Source of the DNA: Deinandra increscens subsp. villosa
Taxonomy: Eukaryota; Streptophyta; Magnoliopsida; Asterales; Asteraceae
Direction: 5' to 3'
Assembly (NCBI GenBank): GCA_039602395.1
Contig: JBCNJP010000003.1
Location: forward strand, 73,346,334 to 73,410,333
Length of the DNA: 64,000 nucleotides
In this document: piece by piece, positions 1 through 10,039 of the stretch
How positions within the stretch are numbered: position 1 is the stretch's first letter
Layout of the letters: the number at the start of each line of letters is the position of its first letter
The notes under the pieces: generated by a model
What the model was told of the DNA's origin: nothing
Seen by the model: only the letters and a program-made list of their open reading frames with translations
Databases searched by the model: none
Program-made: the position numbers and the translations under genes

Positions 1-2760
1 GTTATTCAAAGGTGTTCAATCAAGCAGAAAAAGATAAAGTTTGCAAACAACGATGAAATTTAAAGTTAAAGAGAAGATTGACCTAATACGTCAATTTCCA
101 GAGCTCGTTCATTTTGATGATTACCAAAATTGGAAAGAATTTTTGAAGAGTATATGTTGCTACTTGATGAAAAGTTGTGGATTTCTATTAAGGAAGGTTA
201 TGTGTATCCAGTAAAAGAAATTTCTACATGGAGTACATCAGAGCAGAAAAATGTCTCAACATTTACTAGAAAAATCACGAATAACTTTACAAGAGAAGAA
301 ATGAATAAGTATGATGCTGAAAAGAGAGCATTATCAATATTGAGAAATGCATTAGCTTACAAGATCCGACGTCAATTCGAACAGTTCCCGGCTTCAAAGA
401 ATTTGTGGGATGCTCTTGCTCAACAATACACTGACAACGAGCAATTAAAAATGAGCACAAAGGCACATATAAATGAGTGTTTTGATACATTCAAACATTT
501 TGACACTGGAAGCATATCTAATATGATATCTAGATTCTTAGATCTTCTTAGACAAAAGGATGAGTACAGGGTATTGAAGACAGATGAAGAAATCAAAGAA
601 CGAGTTGTCAGATCGTTACCGTCACATTTGGCAGAAGGTTAGTTTCAAAATGATAACACTTAGTTAGTGAAGAAAGTTTATAAGCTGACTAAGGAAAATG
701 ATGGTTTGTTGAAAGAAGTGGAGAAATGAAAGGAAGAAGCTAAAGAAGCTGTAGAAGATTTTGATGATTTGTTTGAAAAGTCAAAAAATAAAGTTGATGT
801 TCTTAACAAGACATGTGATGAACTTGCTACAAAAGCGGTGAGTTTTCATAATGAGAACACGAATGTGATTGAAGCTAAAGCTGAATTGATTGAAGAAAAC
901 AAGTTATTGAAGGCAAATGTTGAGATTTATAAAAAAGGTGGGAAAATACAAAATTGGAGCTAACTAATGAACATACACTCTTGAGAGATCAAAATATTGC
1001 GCTTGATTGTAAGTACGAGGAACTTATTAAATGTAAAAAACAATTGGCAAATTCACAAGCTATGTGTCAAAAGCAGTTTGATGATGCTTAAATTGAGATT
1101 TTGGAACTTAAACGGAAGTTAGATGGTTATCGGAATTCACCTTCACAATTAGTTTTATGTTCAATGCTCAGAAATAAGTTGATTATTTTGATGTTCCTTC
1201 TCCACAAAATTTTACTTCAATTCTACTCCATCAATCAGATCATTTGATGATTATATGTCTGAGCTAAATATCAAACTCTTAATAAAGAAGACGAAGTGAA
1301 GAAGCTTAAAGTTGAGTTAGACATGGTTAACAAAGTATTTACTGAGGCACAAACAAAGATTTCAAATCTAAAAAGAAAACTTGATGATTTTGGAAGTTCA
1401 TCCACTGTTGATACTAAAGATTCACAAATTCAGAATACTCAAAATGAGGAGAGTAGTAAAGATGCTAATTCTACATCAAGTGCGTTACCGAGTGATAAAA
1501 TGCATGATTATTCAAAGTTTGCAAATCCTGTTTCAGAAAAGAAGAAGATTGAAGATGACAGAACACCACAATTTAAATCAGCAGCAACTGCTTTTGAAGA
1601 AAAACTATTTATGCTGCAAAATTTTCTGAGAAAACTGATAACCTTGCTTCAGAGGAGAAAATTGATAATTCCTTGCTCGGAAAGAAAAATATCAATGAAA
1701 TTCAGGCTGAGTTTAATAGGGTTGCAAAGCTAGAGGAAGGAGCATCACGTACTCAAATCCAGCTTTCAAATTTACCTGGTTATAAATAGAAAGGTTTGGG
1801 TTCTGAAGAAACAATGATGGTTCCGAGTATCAGTTCATGAAGAAACAATGATGGTTCCGACTAAAAATTCATCTACTGATACATCGCTTAGACTATCGGA
1901 GAGAATTACATTGAAAGAAAAGGAGTTTGTCAGCAAAATGGCAGAAATTTTCAATGTTGTTAAAGAAGAGAATGTCAATGCTGGAAATGTTGAGTTTCTG
2001 CCAAAGAAGAATTTTAAGTTAGAGTGTCAAGAGAGTGATTTTTCTTCAAATCCTAAAATTTCCACGGAATCCATGTCATTTCCTAAAAAGGTTGATGAGA
2101 GAGCTTATTTTTACAACAATAAGACGGGACATGTGATTCGTGATTGTGTTACTCGAAAAAGGTTTTCACTTGGTTCAAATCGATCATCATCATTTGAATC
2201 GCTGATTCTCAATAAGGTACCAATCAAGCGACATCAGAATCATCAACGAAAGTCAACTACCAAGAAGCCGATTTTTGGTAAAACTTTACATTTTGATGAT
2301 GATTTTTCACAATTTTTCAAAACCAAAACAATTTAATTTTTTTTTCAATAATAATTTTGAAATGCCTTACTAAAATGAGTTTTCATATTATGGGCATCGA
2401 CATCATCACTCGAAACCTGAGAAAATATTTATTGGTGATTTGTTGCATATTGTATCCCATTTGTCACAGTATGTCAATGGTTCTGATTCGCATCGGGCAA
2501 GATCGTTTAAACCATTTAGTTCTTGGAAGTAGAAAATGGCAACCTCGGTGGGAAACGATTATGTTGAGGATACGGGACGAACCAAGCCGGTTTGGGTTCC
2601 CGTATTTAACTAAAAATTGTTTGAGGTTGTGTGCAGGTACTTCAAGAAGACCTATTAGTGATTGCAAAGTGGCTGATAGTGGAGTATTTTACCTAAAGCG
2701 CTTTTCAGAGTTGATATTTCACAATATTTTTGAGAAAATTGATTTTTTCAAAATCTAAAA
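1..2760 (+). pseudogene. TE-1 copia-type gag remnant (UBN2-like), broken
   Basis: Gag, the capsid/nucleocapsid precursor of a Ty1/copia-type retrotransposon, in several disrupted pieces. The 130-642 piece (170 residues) has the all-helical UBN2-type gag pattern, with a conserved NLWDAL block and an RSLP end. The 5' part is out of frame around 125-135. Pieces at 769-963 and 1296-1733 are Lys/Glu-rich and coiled-coil-like, and 1296-1733 has an HDYSKFA block also found in TE-6. The piece at 1848-2336 has a degenerate zinc knuckle, GH-x4-C, whose first two cysteines are replaced. A KPVWVP block near 2585 is typical of the gag/protease junction. No protease, integrase or reverse transcriptase follows; the sequence goes straight to G-rich tracts and an LTR. 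Many stops and frameshifts make it non-functional. Homology to TE-6 gag is clear by eye. Confidence 0.75.
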
Positions 2761-2904
2761 ATGCAAGGTATTTGTGTTGGTCGCTCAATTTTATTTTAGG
2801 GGGAGAATGTTTGAAAAAGCCAAAAAATAAATAAATAAAAATAGCATGTTTTTCTTGTAAGGGGGAGAAAATGAAATATAAAAAATGGAAAAATGAAAAA
2901 TATT
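2761..2904 (+). promoter_or_regulatory. TE-1 polypurine tracts before the 3' LTR
   Basis: Two GGGGGAG tracts (2799-2805 and 2861-2867) in A-rich DNA lie just upstream of the LTR that starts at 2905. They fit plus-strand primer (polypurine) sites. The second ends about 38 bases before the LTR, farther than usual, so this is partly inferred. TE-6 has equivalent tracts on the other strand. Confidence 0.5.
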
Positions 2905-3258
2905 TGTTAGAGCATTATCTGGTTCGTCGTGTGAAGTATCGGGAACAAGACAAAGAGACTTGGAAGGTTGTTCACGAACTGACACAGTGGACACGAAGTC
3001 ACACTTCGTGTCAGTTCGGATGACTTCATATTTGCTCCAGTTCAGAACGGCAGTGCCGAGTATAAATAGATTGGTCTTTGTATTAGAATATATAAGAGAT
3101 AACTGCTTGTAAATCTACTGTGTGAAATTGTGTGTGTAATATCTCTGTGGTTATCAATACAATTCCTATTGTATTTACCTTCTCGTGTCCTCGTTTATAC
3201 TTGATTTACATAGATTTCGTATTGATTGAGTAGACAATCCACTGCTCACGCACTTTCA
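2905..3258 (+). mobile_element. LTR shared by TE-1 (3' end) and TE-2 (5' end)
   Basis: A 354-bp LTR starting TGTTAGAGC and ending CTTTCA. A tRNA-Met primer site follows three bases later, so it acts as the 5' LTR of TE-2. The sequence to its left is the 3' end of TE-1, so it is also that element's 3' LTR. The related LTR of TE-6 lies inverted at 36364-36733. It contains several TTCGGA/TTCGTG motifs that recur in the following leader. Transcription would start here, but no clear TATA box was assigned. Confidence 0.8.
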
Positions 3259-3260
3259 AT

Positions 3261-3272
3261 TGGTATCAGAGC
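3261..3272 (+). promoter_or_regulatory. TE-2 primer-binding site (tRNA-Met)
   Basis: TGGTATCAGAGC, the standard plant copia primer site complementary to the 3' end of initiator tRNA-Met, two bases after the LTR end. Confidence 0.9.
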
Positions 3273-3824
3273 AATTGGTTCATTCTACTGATCAGATCAT
3301 CTCTGTTTTTCAAGTTTTCATTTCAAAAAGTGTGGGTTTTTGACAAATTAAAGTGTTTTTGCATTCGTTTGGTGAAATTGATTGAGTTTTGGTGAAAATT
3401 CTGATCCTAAATCATTTCTTTTCATTGTTTCTGATCTACTGCTGAAAATCACACTAAAAAACACTAAACTCGCGAAATTTAGCTAAAAAACACTCCAGTT
3501 CGGACCGGTTCGCTCCAGTTCGTTCAAATGAAGTATCACTTCGGATTACTTCGGATCTCACTTCGGACCAGTTCATGCCATTCCTTAATCCAGGTTGGTT
3601 GTGACTTCGCCTCTCAGTTTGGATTCCAGTTCGGATCAGTTCGCGAAGTCATAGTTCGTTTTCCAGTTCGTATCAGTTCGAGTTCACTTTGGAAGTCAAT
3701 TTTGCTTAGATAGTTCGGATCATTTCGTTTAAATTGTTCAGTTCGGATCCACTTCGGATCATTTCGTGTCATCTATTTCCAGTTCGTTTCAGTTCGGGTG
3801 AACAAGAATCAATATTTTTTCGAG
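3273..3824 (+). repeat. TE-2 untranslated leader with a cluster of TTCGGA repeats
   Basis: Leader between primer site and gag. From about 3490 to 3800 it holds a dense irregular array of CAGTTCGGAT, CACTTCGGAT and CAGTTCGTAT variants. The same core recurs in the flanking LTR and in the inverted TE-6 LTR (about 36565-36665). No ORF is supported here. Confidence 0.7.
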
Positions 3825-4006
3825 ATGTCTGATTTTCAAGCATTTGCTGCAATGCAAACGTTGATGCAAACCACGATGCAAAGTATGCTGAACTATGATA
3901 ATGAAATTGAAACAAGTCAAAAAGTTCTCAAATTACATAAGTTGGAAGATTATCATAGTTGGGTGAAACGTTTTGAAGCATATGTTGATACAAATGATAT
4001 TGATAT
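3825..4006 (+). pseudogene. TE-2 gag, N-terminal part (split by TE-3)
   Basis: The start codon at 3825 opens a Met/Gln-rich N-terminus followed by the gag motif HSWVKRFEAYV. The frame is cut at 4006, where the TE-3 LTR begins, and resumes in phase at 35098 after one copy of the GATAT duplication. The protein is a Ty1/copia-type Gag of the UBN2 kind, related to the TE-1 and TE-6 gags. The residues read past 4006 (to the stop at 4018) belong to the inserted LTR, not to gag. Confidence 0.85.
4002..4006. repeat. Left target duplication of TE-3 (GATAT)
   Basis: GATAT immediately before the LTR start TGTTGG. The same five bases follow the 3' LTR at 35098-35102, showing that 4007-35097 entered TE-2 gag as one unit. 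Confidence 0.9.
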
Positions 4007-5217
4007 TGTTGGATATTAGATGTCCAGACCCGAAATCTAACGTAACCGACCCGGTTTTGACCCGGAAAAGTTACACCAGAGTCAACGAACTAAATAATTA
4101 ATTACTTGTTAATTAAATTAAACGGTTAAAAATAAATAAATACTAGTTATTTATTTAATTAATTGTAACAAAACAAAGTTTATCAAAAAATTGTTTACGA
4201 GATAATTCGACGGTATATTGTCTAGTCGTTACCGATTTAACGGACTAGCAATATCGTTGGGTTTAGAGTGACGGATAGCAAAATGGGCTTAGCTTGCCTA
4301 AAAGCCCATCGAGGATAACTAAAATGAGGGATTAGGGAGCAAAACCCTAATCAAGATTTTGGCCTCCTCCTCCCCTCCTCCCTCTCCTCGTCGCCCCCCC
4401 TCTCCCTCTCCCTTTCTCGTTTTCGGCGCAACCACCACCACCATCTCTGTCGCCTTTCTCGATCGCTATGATGGTAAAACGTGATCCACATTTGATTTCC
4501 GCTGCGTTGAAGCTAGAGACCACCGCCGCCGCCGCTGAGGAGCGGGCCGCCGTTGCCGGCACGACCCGTGCCGCCGTCATCGTCGACTTGTTCGGCGAGG
4601 ACCACCGTGATGTGGTTCTCACTTTACCCGTGCCACCAAGGCCTATGTTCGAGCCCTCGCGTGCTTCCACCGTCAAATCCGGTGAAAGTTCCAAGTGGCC
4701 AGCGTCACTTTATGCCGCCGTCGTTGCGCCACTTTCCCGTTGCTTCCACGCACGGCGGATGAAATTAAAGTAACATCGGTTTCGTCGTCCTCCACGACGG
4801 AACCTTTCGATTGGAATGCCATAATTCATGGCATGGTTTCATTACCGCCACCACCGCCGGTTCATCCGATGAACGCGCACGTGGTGCCTGAGGCCCCGTC
4901 TTCATAGTCTGTTGAAGATATGACTCGCCGGTTCGAGTCAGGCGTTACCGTTTATCCTATCGCCAGTTCGTTGAACCTCGGTGTCTCGAACAGATGTTCG
5001 GACTCCGCCAAGGTATTCTAACTTGCTTAGATATTTAAATATAAATATTTATTTTTCTGTATTTACGCGTACACGGTGATCAGGTCCTGTCTACGGTTTT
5101 ACTTATTCGGGTTGTAAAACTATTTTCCGCTGCGTAATTAATTCTGATTAATTAACCCATAAATTGAGTCGGTAATAAATTAAAACGCAACCCAGATACC
5201 CACTGTAAAACCCAACA
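4007..5217 (+). mobile_element. TE-3 5' LTR (copia), with an internal ORF
   Basis: A 1,211-bp LTR starting TGTTGG and ending CCAACA, followed at once by a tRNA-Met primer site. It matches the partial 3' LTR at 34280-35097 and, more distantly and inverted, the solo LTR at 8907-10039. The first 330 bases are AT-rich. Around 4340 there is an AAACCCTAA telo-box-like motif, then a CT-rich stretch resembling a plant 5' UTR, then a GC-rich coding-like block, then AT-rich DNA to the end. Confidence 0.88.
4468..5012 (+). pseudogene. LTR-encoded ORF of TE-3, 5' copy (broken), ending at a splice donor
   Basis: A GC-rich ORF inside the LTR. It starts ATGATG at 4468, codes an Ala-rich N-terminus, then the blocks DLFGEDHRDVV, EPFDWN and DLTRRFES-like (here DMTRRFES), and ends CCAAG|GTATTC, a good splice donor at 5012/5013. 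This copy has a frameshift near 4690-4760 and an in-frame TAG near 4906. The 3' LTR copy (34321-34888) is open throughout, and a diverged copy lies in the solo LTR. I do not recognise the protein; it is Ala/Pro/Ser-rich with no known domain. If spliced to the acceptor at 6345/6346, it would continue in frame into gag. Confidence 0.5.
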
Positions 5218-6345
5218 GTGGTATCAGAGCCACGATCACCTCGAGTAAATCAGAACCGGTCTTTTCGTAACTGGTGGTTCGCAATTTCGATTCGTTTCTA
5301 AATTGCGAACAGATTTACTTGTTTAATTCATATTTTTATTAATTGCTTGTTACGTCCGACCGCTTTATTTTATATACATGATTGTATGTTTGGCGTGTTG
5401 ATTATTTCTGATTGGCCCAATTGTATCTTTTATTTGGTTTTGGTGCACCCGCTGTTTTCGGGTTTCAAAATTGTAATATAGAGCTAGGTTTACTAAAGAG
5501 TTAGTACATTTTAATTTTGTAAAAACCACGACCCGAAGATCAGACACTGGCCAGAAGGAGTCTGAAGGTTAGTGGGAGCTGAATCGGATCCACGAACGCA
5601 CCGAGTTTCCTTCCTTGTGGTTGTTCACTTTTAATTGTCATGTCCCTATTGGTCTTGCTAAATGGCTCTAGCAAGACCATGCCATTAGGCCGTTAATACA
5701 CAATTGGCCATTCTCGACACATAGATATTATAAATAGATGATTTAAAATAAAAGTCCCGAGTGGAGATAGGGTTCATCGTTTGTGTCTAATGATCACTAA
5801 AATATTAAAATTGGTTTTAATATCCTTATCCGGTAAATAAAAATTGATTGTTCATGCCGTCCAAAATCAAGTCAAACTTGGAACGTATTGACCGAAGCAT
5901 CAGTGTTGGAGTATTTCAACACCGCACTTGGTGCCTAGGGTACTTTCCAAGGTGGGGGCATTGGAGTATTTCAACAACGTGCTGGCGACATTGACCATTT
6001 GGGATTACTATCGCTTTCTTTGTGTATGTTTGTAGTGTTGGAGTATTTCAACACCGCACTATGAATGTATACAGATCAAAGTGGGAATGGATGAGGCTAA
6101 ACGTATCGCAAAATATAATCTAATGTATTATGTGGCCTCATAAACAAGAGTCGCGACTGAGACTTCGCGATTGATACACGTTGTCAGTTTGGTTACACGA
6201 GTTTGCTCCTGAGGCTCATTTGGCGGTCTCAAGTAAAATCGTCTAATCGAATTCTCAATTTTCTTATTAAATAAATCTTACCAATTTATATAAGAAAATA
6301 CTTTACACCAAAAGTACTAATTCAAAATTACCTTGCTTATTTCAG
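5013..6345 (+). other. Candidate intron joining the LTR ORF to TE-3 gag
   Basis: Donor CCAAG|GTATTC at 5013. Acceptor CTTGCTTATTTCAG| ends at 6345. The exon after the acceptor stays open for 33 bases (11 codons) in the gag frame up to the gag ATG at 6379. The phase is 0 on both sides. The interval covers the last 205 bases of the LTR, the primer site and the leader. This is seen only as sequence signals; transcript evidence is lacking. Confidence 0.4.
5219..5231 (+). promoter_or_regulatory. TE-3 primer-binding site (tRNA-Met)
   Basis: TGGTATCAGAGCC one base after the LTR end: the classic copia tRNA-Met primer site. Confidence 0.92.
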
Positions 6346-6378
6346 AAGGCTAATGAAAACACAGTTCCTCTAAGTTCA
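5232..6378 (+). repeat. TE-3 leader, with three copies of a 27-bp repeat
   Basis: About 1.15 kb with no supported ORF. It holds three near-identical copies of a unit with core GGAGTATTTCAACA at 5902-5928, 5958-5983 and 6034-6060, spaced 56 and 76 bases apart. The first and third are identical over 27 bases; the second has a few changes. The arms GTTG and CAAC can pair. Confidence 0.7.
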
Positions 6379-7779
6379 ATGGTATCTCTCGACCCATTCA
6401 CTGAGACGAACTTCTTATCATGGCAAACCCTCCTGCGGAATATCTTGAGGCTTTTTCGAAAGTTGTATGTTCTTGACTGACCCATCCCGAGCTTGCCGTC
6501 TTACTTGTTAAACGACAGCTCGTGGATGGAAATCCAGAAGCACAGTGATGACTCTCGAGAAGTCACTGAGCTTATGTTATCTAGCATGACACCGGATTTT
6601 CGATATAACTTTACAGATATGGGAGCGTATGAGATTATGAGAAAACTTAAGGATTTATTTGAGTTAAGTAAGAGAGGTGAACGGTGTAGAGCACTTCAAC
6701 ATTTTGTGAACTGCGCTATGTCGCCTAATTCCTCTGCATATGATCATGTCATGATGACGAAGGGGTATCACGACAGACTAATCGACCTCGGCTACTCCAT
6801 TCCCGAGGGGTTGGCTTTAGATGTAGTCCTCGGATCTTTACCCGAGCATTATCGCATGCATGCGATTAACTGCTCGTCTCAGACTTTAGATGAGGTTCTG
6901 ACATTGTTTCCAATTGTCAAGATCAGGACCACACCGGCTGTGCTCAGAGTTGTTGATACAGGTATAACCAAGTCCAAGAACAAGGTTAATGAGACAAAGG
7001 GCAAGAAACAATTGGCGCGTCCTCCTCAGCAACGTCAATGCTTTGAATGTAATCAGATGGGCCACCGGAAACGTAACTGCCCCATCTACCTAGCTAAGAT
7101 CAAGATGACCAGAAACTCCGGCAAGGGTTCCTCATCAGGTATGTCAATAAATGTTATTGAAATTTTCACTGTTTCCTCCAATACATGGGTATTTGATACT
7201 GGATGTGGTTTCCACATTGTTAATGTTTTGCGGGAACCTGAGAAGTGGAAGAAGATAGAGCAAGGCGACATGGAGCTCATCGTTGTTGATGGGAAAAGAG
7301 TCCTGGTCTTGGCCACCGACATATGTTCTCTTACATGTCCTATTGGCCTTGTAGTTACTTTAGCTAGCTGTTTATATGCTCCTGGATTGTCTAGAAACAT
7401 TGTATCTGTCTCTTCCCTGTTTGAACAAGGCTTTAAGTACAAGTTTAATGGAAATTCCATTTTTACCTACTTTAACGATATCTTTTATTTCGAGGCTAAA
7501 CCTCGACATGGTATATATGAGATAATTGTTCAAACGCACGATCATCTCTATCATGTTTCTAAAAGAAATAAAGTTGATAATGATTCTTCGTTATGGCATC
7601 ATCGACTAGGTCACATAAGCAAGGCTCACATCAAGAAGCTACAAACTGCAGGGATTCTCGAATCCACTGATGTAGATTCCTTCGACGAATGTGAATCATG
7701 TTTATCTGGTAAGCTGACCAAGTCACCCTTCATCCATGTTGGTGAACGGGCTGAAGGTTTGTTAGGATTGATACACTAA
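6379..7779 (+). pseudogene. TE-3 gag, protease and GAG-pre-integrase region
   Basis: Ty1/copia polyprotein, first part. The frame opens at ATG 6379 (MVSLDPF..NFLSW, a copia gag N-terminus), is stopped by TGA at 6478-6480, and runs open from there to 7776. Gag helices fill 6493-6950. A complete CCHC zinc knuckle (C-F-E-C..H..C) lies at 7039-7080. The aspartic protease motif FDTG is at about 7192-7203. The GAG-pre-integrase motif WHHRLGH is at about 7594-7614. TAA at 7777-7779 falls where copia integrases have the catalytic IHTD aspartate. The same frame continues beyond, so the damage here is nonsense rather than frameshift. Copia by domain order; I do not assign a clade. Confidence 0.88.
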
Positions 7780-8409
7780 TGTGTGTGTGGACCCTTTCGA
7801 ACTGAAACGAAAAATCGTGAACGCTACTTCGTGTCTTTCATATATGACTACAACAGATATGCTTACGTATATCTGATGAAACAGAAGTACGAGACTTTTA
7901 ACAAGTTCAAAGAGTTTCAAAACGAAGTAGAAAAACAACAGAGTCGAACTATTAAAATACTTAAATCAGATAGAGGTGGTGAGTATCTTAGCAATGAATT
8001 CCTCGATCATCTTAAGGCTTGTGAAATTATTTCACAACCCACTCCTTCCGGTACACCACAGTTGAATGTTTGTAGTGAAAGGAGGAATCGAACCTTGTTG
8101 AATATGGTTCGATCGATGATGTGTAGGACTACCTTGCCCCACTCCTTTTGGGGTTATGCTCTCTTAATCGCCGCTCGCCTAATAAATCTAGCACCGACCA
8201 AGAAAGTGGATAAGACCCCATATGAGATATGGCACAATTCTTCTCCTAAAATTTCTTACACTAGGTTACGGGGATGCGAAGCTTATGTCACTAGCGAATC
8301 TGACAACAAGCTCGATCCTCGAGGTGAAAAGGTGATATTCATCGGATACTATTGTAATACCGGCTATTACTTTTACCATTGTGATGGAAGCTATGTTTCT
8401 ATCAAATAA
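7780..8409 (+). pseudogene. TE-3 integrase core
   Basis: Catalytic core of the copia integrase, which inserts the cDNA into the genome. It continues the frame of the preceding gag-protease region. Seen: CGPF at the start, FIYDYNRYAYVY, the second catalytic Asp in SDRGGEYLS, and the Glu in SERRNRTLL. The first catalytic Asp is replaced by a stop plus Cys at 7777-7782. The C-terminal part has the usual GCEAYV and KVIFIGY blocks. TAA at 8407-8409 interrupts the linker to reverse transcriptase. Confidence 0.88.
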
Positions 8410-8906
8410 AAAGGTAAGTTCCTTGAGAAGGAGTTTCTCAACAGGGGAACGAATAGTGATCCAGTGGATCTCGAAGAAATTCGAGAAACACAAAACCCTG
8501 AGACGGTCGCTAGGTCTGACCGACAAATGGTTGTTGCACAATCAGACCAAAACACAAGCATTCGCAGGAGCGAAAGGACACGCAAGGGACCAGATAGATA
8601 CCTCGGCCATCTAGAACCTTTCGATGTCCTGTTAGGAGCAGATTCTGATAACGAACCTACTAATTACAAAGCTGCAGCATCAGATTCTGAAGCTGACAAA
8701 TGGCTTGAAGCCATGGACGCCGAGATGCAATCCATGTGTAATAATCAAGTATGAGACTTGATTGAGCTACCCCCCGGTTCTTGGGCAGTAGGGAGAAAGT
8801 GGATCTTTAAAAGAAAAACTGACATGCATGGAAACGTCCAAACCTATAAGGCACGGCTTGTTGCGAAGGGTTTCACTCAAACCCAAGGGATTGACTATGA
8901 AGAAAC
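8410..8906 (+). pseudogene. TE-3 integrase-RT linker and RT N-terminus (cut by a solo LTR)
   Basis: The linker carries the usual RRSERTRKGPDRY block, then WLEAMDAEMQSM, GRKWIFKRKTD and ARLVAKGFTQ of copia reverse transcriptase. TGA at 8752-8754 stands where TGG is expected. Reading stops at 8906 in GIDYEET and resumes at 10040, the GAAAC duplication lying on both sides of the insertion. Confidence 0.88.
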
Positions 8907-10039
8907 TGTCGGGGTTACCGATTTTTAATTTTTGTCCGATTAAAATCGATTTAATATAAATCAATGCCAGATTAATTTAGCAGCGGAAATGATTTAATAA
9001 ACACGTGATATTACTGTAACAGGATCAATCACCGTACACGACAAACACAGATAAAGTATTTATTTAAAATAAATGAAATAAATATCTAAGCGAGTTAGAT
9101 ATACCATGGCGGGATTCGAGCAACTGCTCGAGACACCCGGATTGAGAGGACCCTCGCTAGTACGAACTGAGACGTCCGACTCGAACCAGCGAGTCAGGTC
9201 ATCAACTGTGGCGGCGGCCATCGGCGGCGGCGGTGGCGACGACAATGGTGGCGGCGGTGGTAGGGTTACCATGGGTGGTGGTGACAAAACTTCTTCCACC
9301 GGGATCGCGATAGGAACGGTCCCTACAAGGATCTTGTCACCGGTGATTGGCGGTGGCCGACGGATAAAGCGGGGTGGGCCACGACGAGGGAACGGTGCGC
9401 GGTGGCCTCGGCAGCGCTGGCGGCGCGAGGACCACTGGCCGGCGGTGCGGCAGAGGCAGCGACAGCGGTGGCTTGGGCCGCGGCTGCGGCTCAGGTCGTG
9501 GCTTCGGCTTTGGCTCGGGCGGCTACAGCTTCTTTCTCGAGTCGGGAACAAACACTGGCTAAACGGGGATCCATCGGTCGAGCGACAAATGATGGTAGTG
9601 GCGTCGGGTGGCGATCGACGGCAGGGTGGTGGCGCCGGTTGGGGATCGACGCAAGAGGGAGAGATAGTGGAGATTAGCTAGGGTTCTCCCTTTTTAATTG
9701 CTTTTCCTCCACTCCTCCAATCCCTAGTTTAATAATAAGAATCGCGGATCGGGGCTCTGACGGACTGGGCCCGGTCACGATTTCCTCTAGTCCACCTAAT
9801 TGACCAGTCTGTTAATCCAGTAACAACTCCGTTTAATTTTTTTGCGAGCGTTTTTAGCCGTAAATGTTGTCATTTAATTAAATAAATAATCAAGTATTTA
9901 TTTAATTAACTATACAGTTCATTTTAATACTAATTAATAGGTAATTAGATTTATAGTCCGTTGACCCAGGTGTAACTCTCACGTGTCAATATCGGTCGGG
10001 TTCGTTAATTCGTCGGGTCAGGACACCCTGTTTCCAACA
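8907..10039 (-). mobile_element. Solo LTR of the TE-3 family, inserted in TE-3 RT
   Basis: A 1,133-bp sequence starting TGTCGGGG and ending CCAACA on +. Read on -, it begins TGTTGG followed by GTGTCCTGACCCG, matching the TE-3 LTR start, and has the same late block ending near a GGTATAT donor. GAAAC flanks it on both sides (8902-8906 and 10040-10044). There is no internal region, so it is a solo LTR left by LTR-LTR recombination. It is clearly diverged from TE-3's own LTRs, so it came from another family member. Confidence 0.9.
9060..9600 (-). pseudogene. LTR ORF copy in the solo LTR (diverged)
   Basis: On -, an Ala/Pro-rich coding-like block begins around 9570 with a DPR..LEKEA..AAR pattern and ends DLTRWFES..LNPGVSSSCS..MVYLT. 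The end matches the TE-3 LTR ORF, while the middle is shifted and contains a stop. A CCATG|GTATAT junction occupies the donor position seen in the other copies. The antisense ORFs on + over this GC-rich stretch are shadows. Confidence 0.4.

Noticed and set aside
2640..2700. VADSG in TE-1 as a protease active site
   Set aside because: The matching TE-6 block reads IADGG and lacks the rest of a copia protease; probably untranslated.
4347..4694. Minus-strand ORF opposite the LTR ORF, also 34275-34568 and 34498-34729
   Set aside because: Mirror frames of the + strand ORF, without start context or splice signals.
9374..9681. Overlapping + strand ORFs in the GC-rich part of the solo LTR
   Set aside because: Low-complexity Ala/Arg/Gly frames opposite the diverged LTR ORF; shadows caused by GC content.
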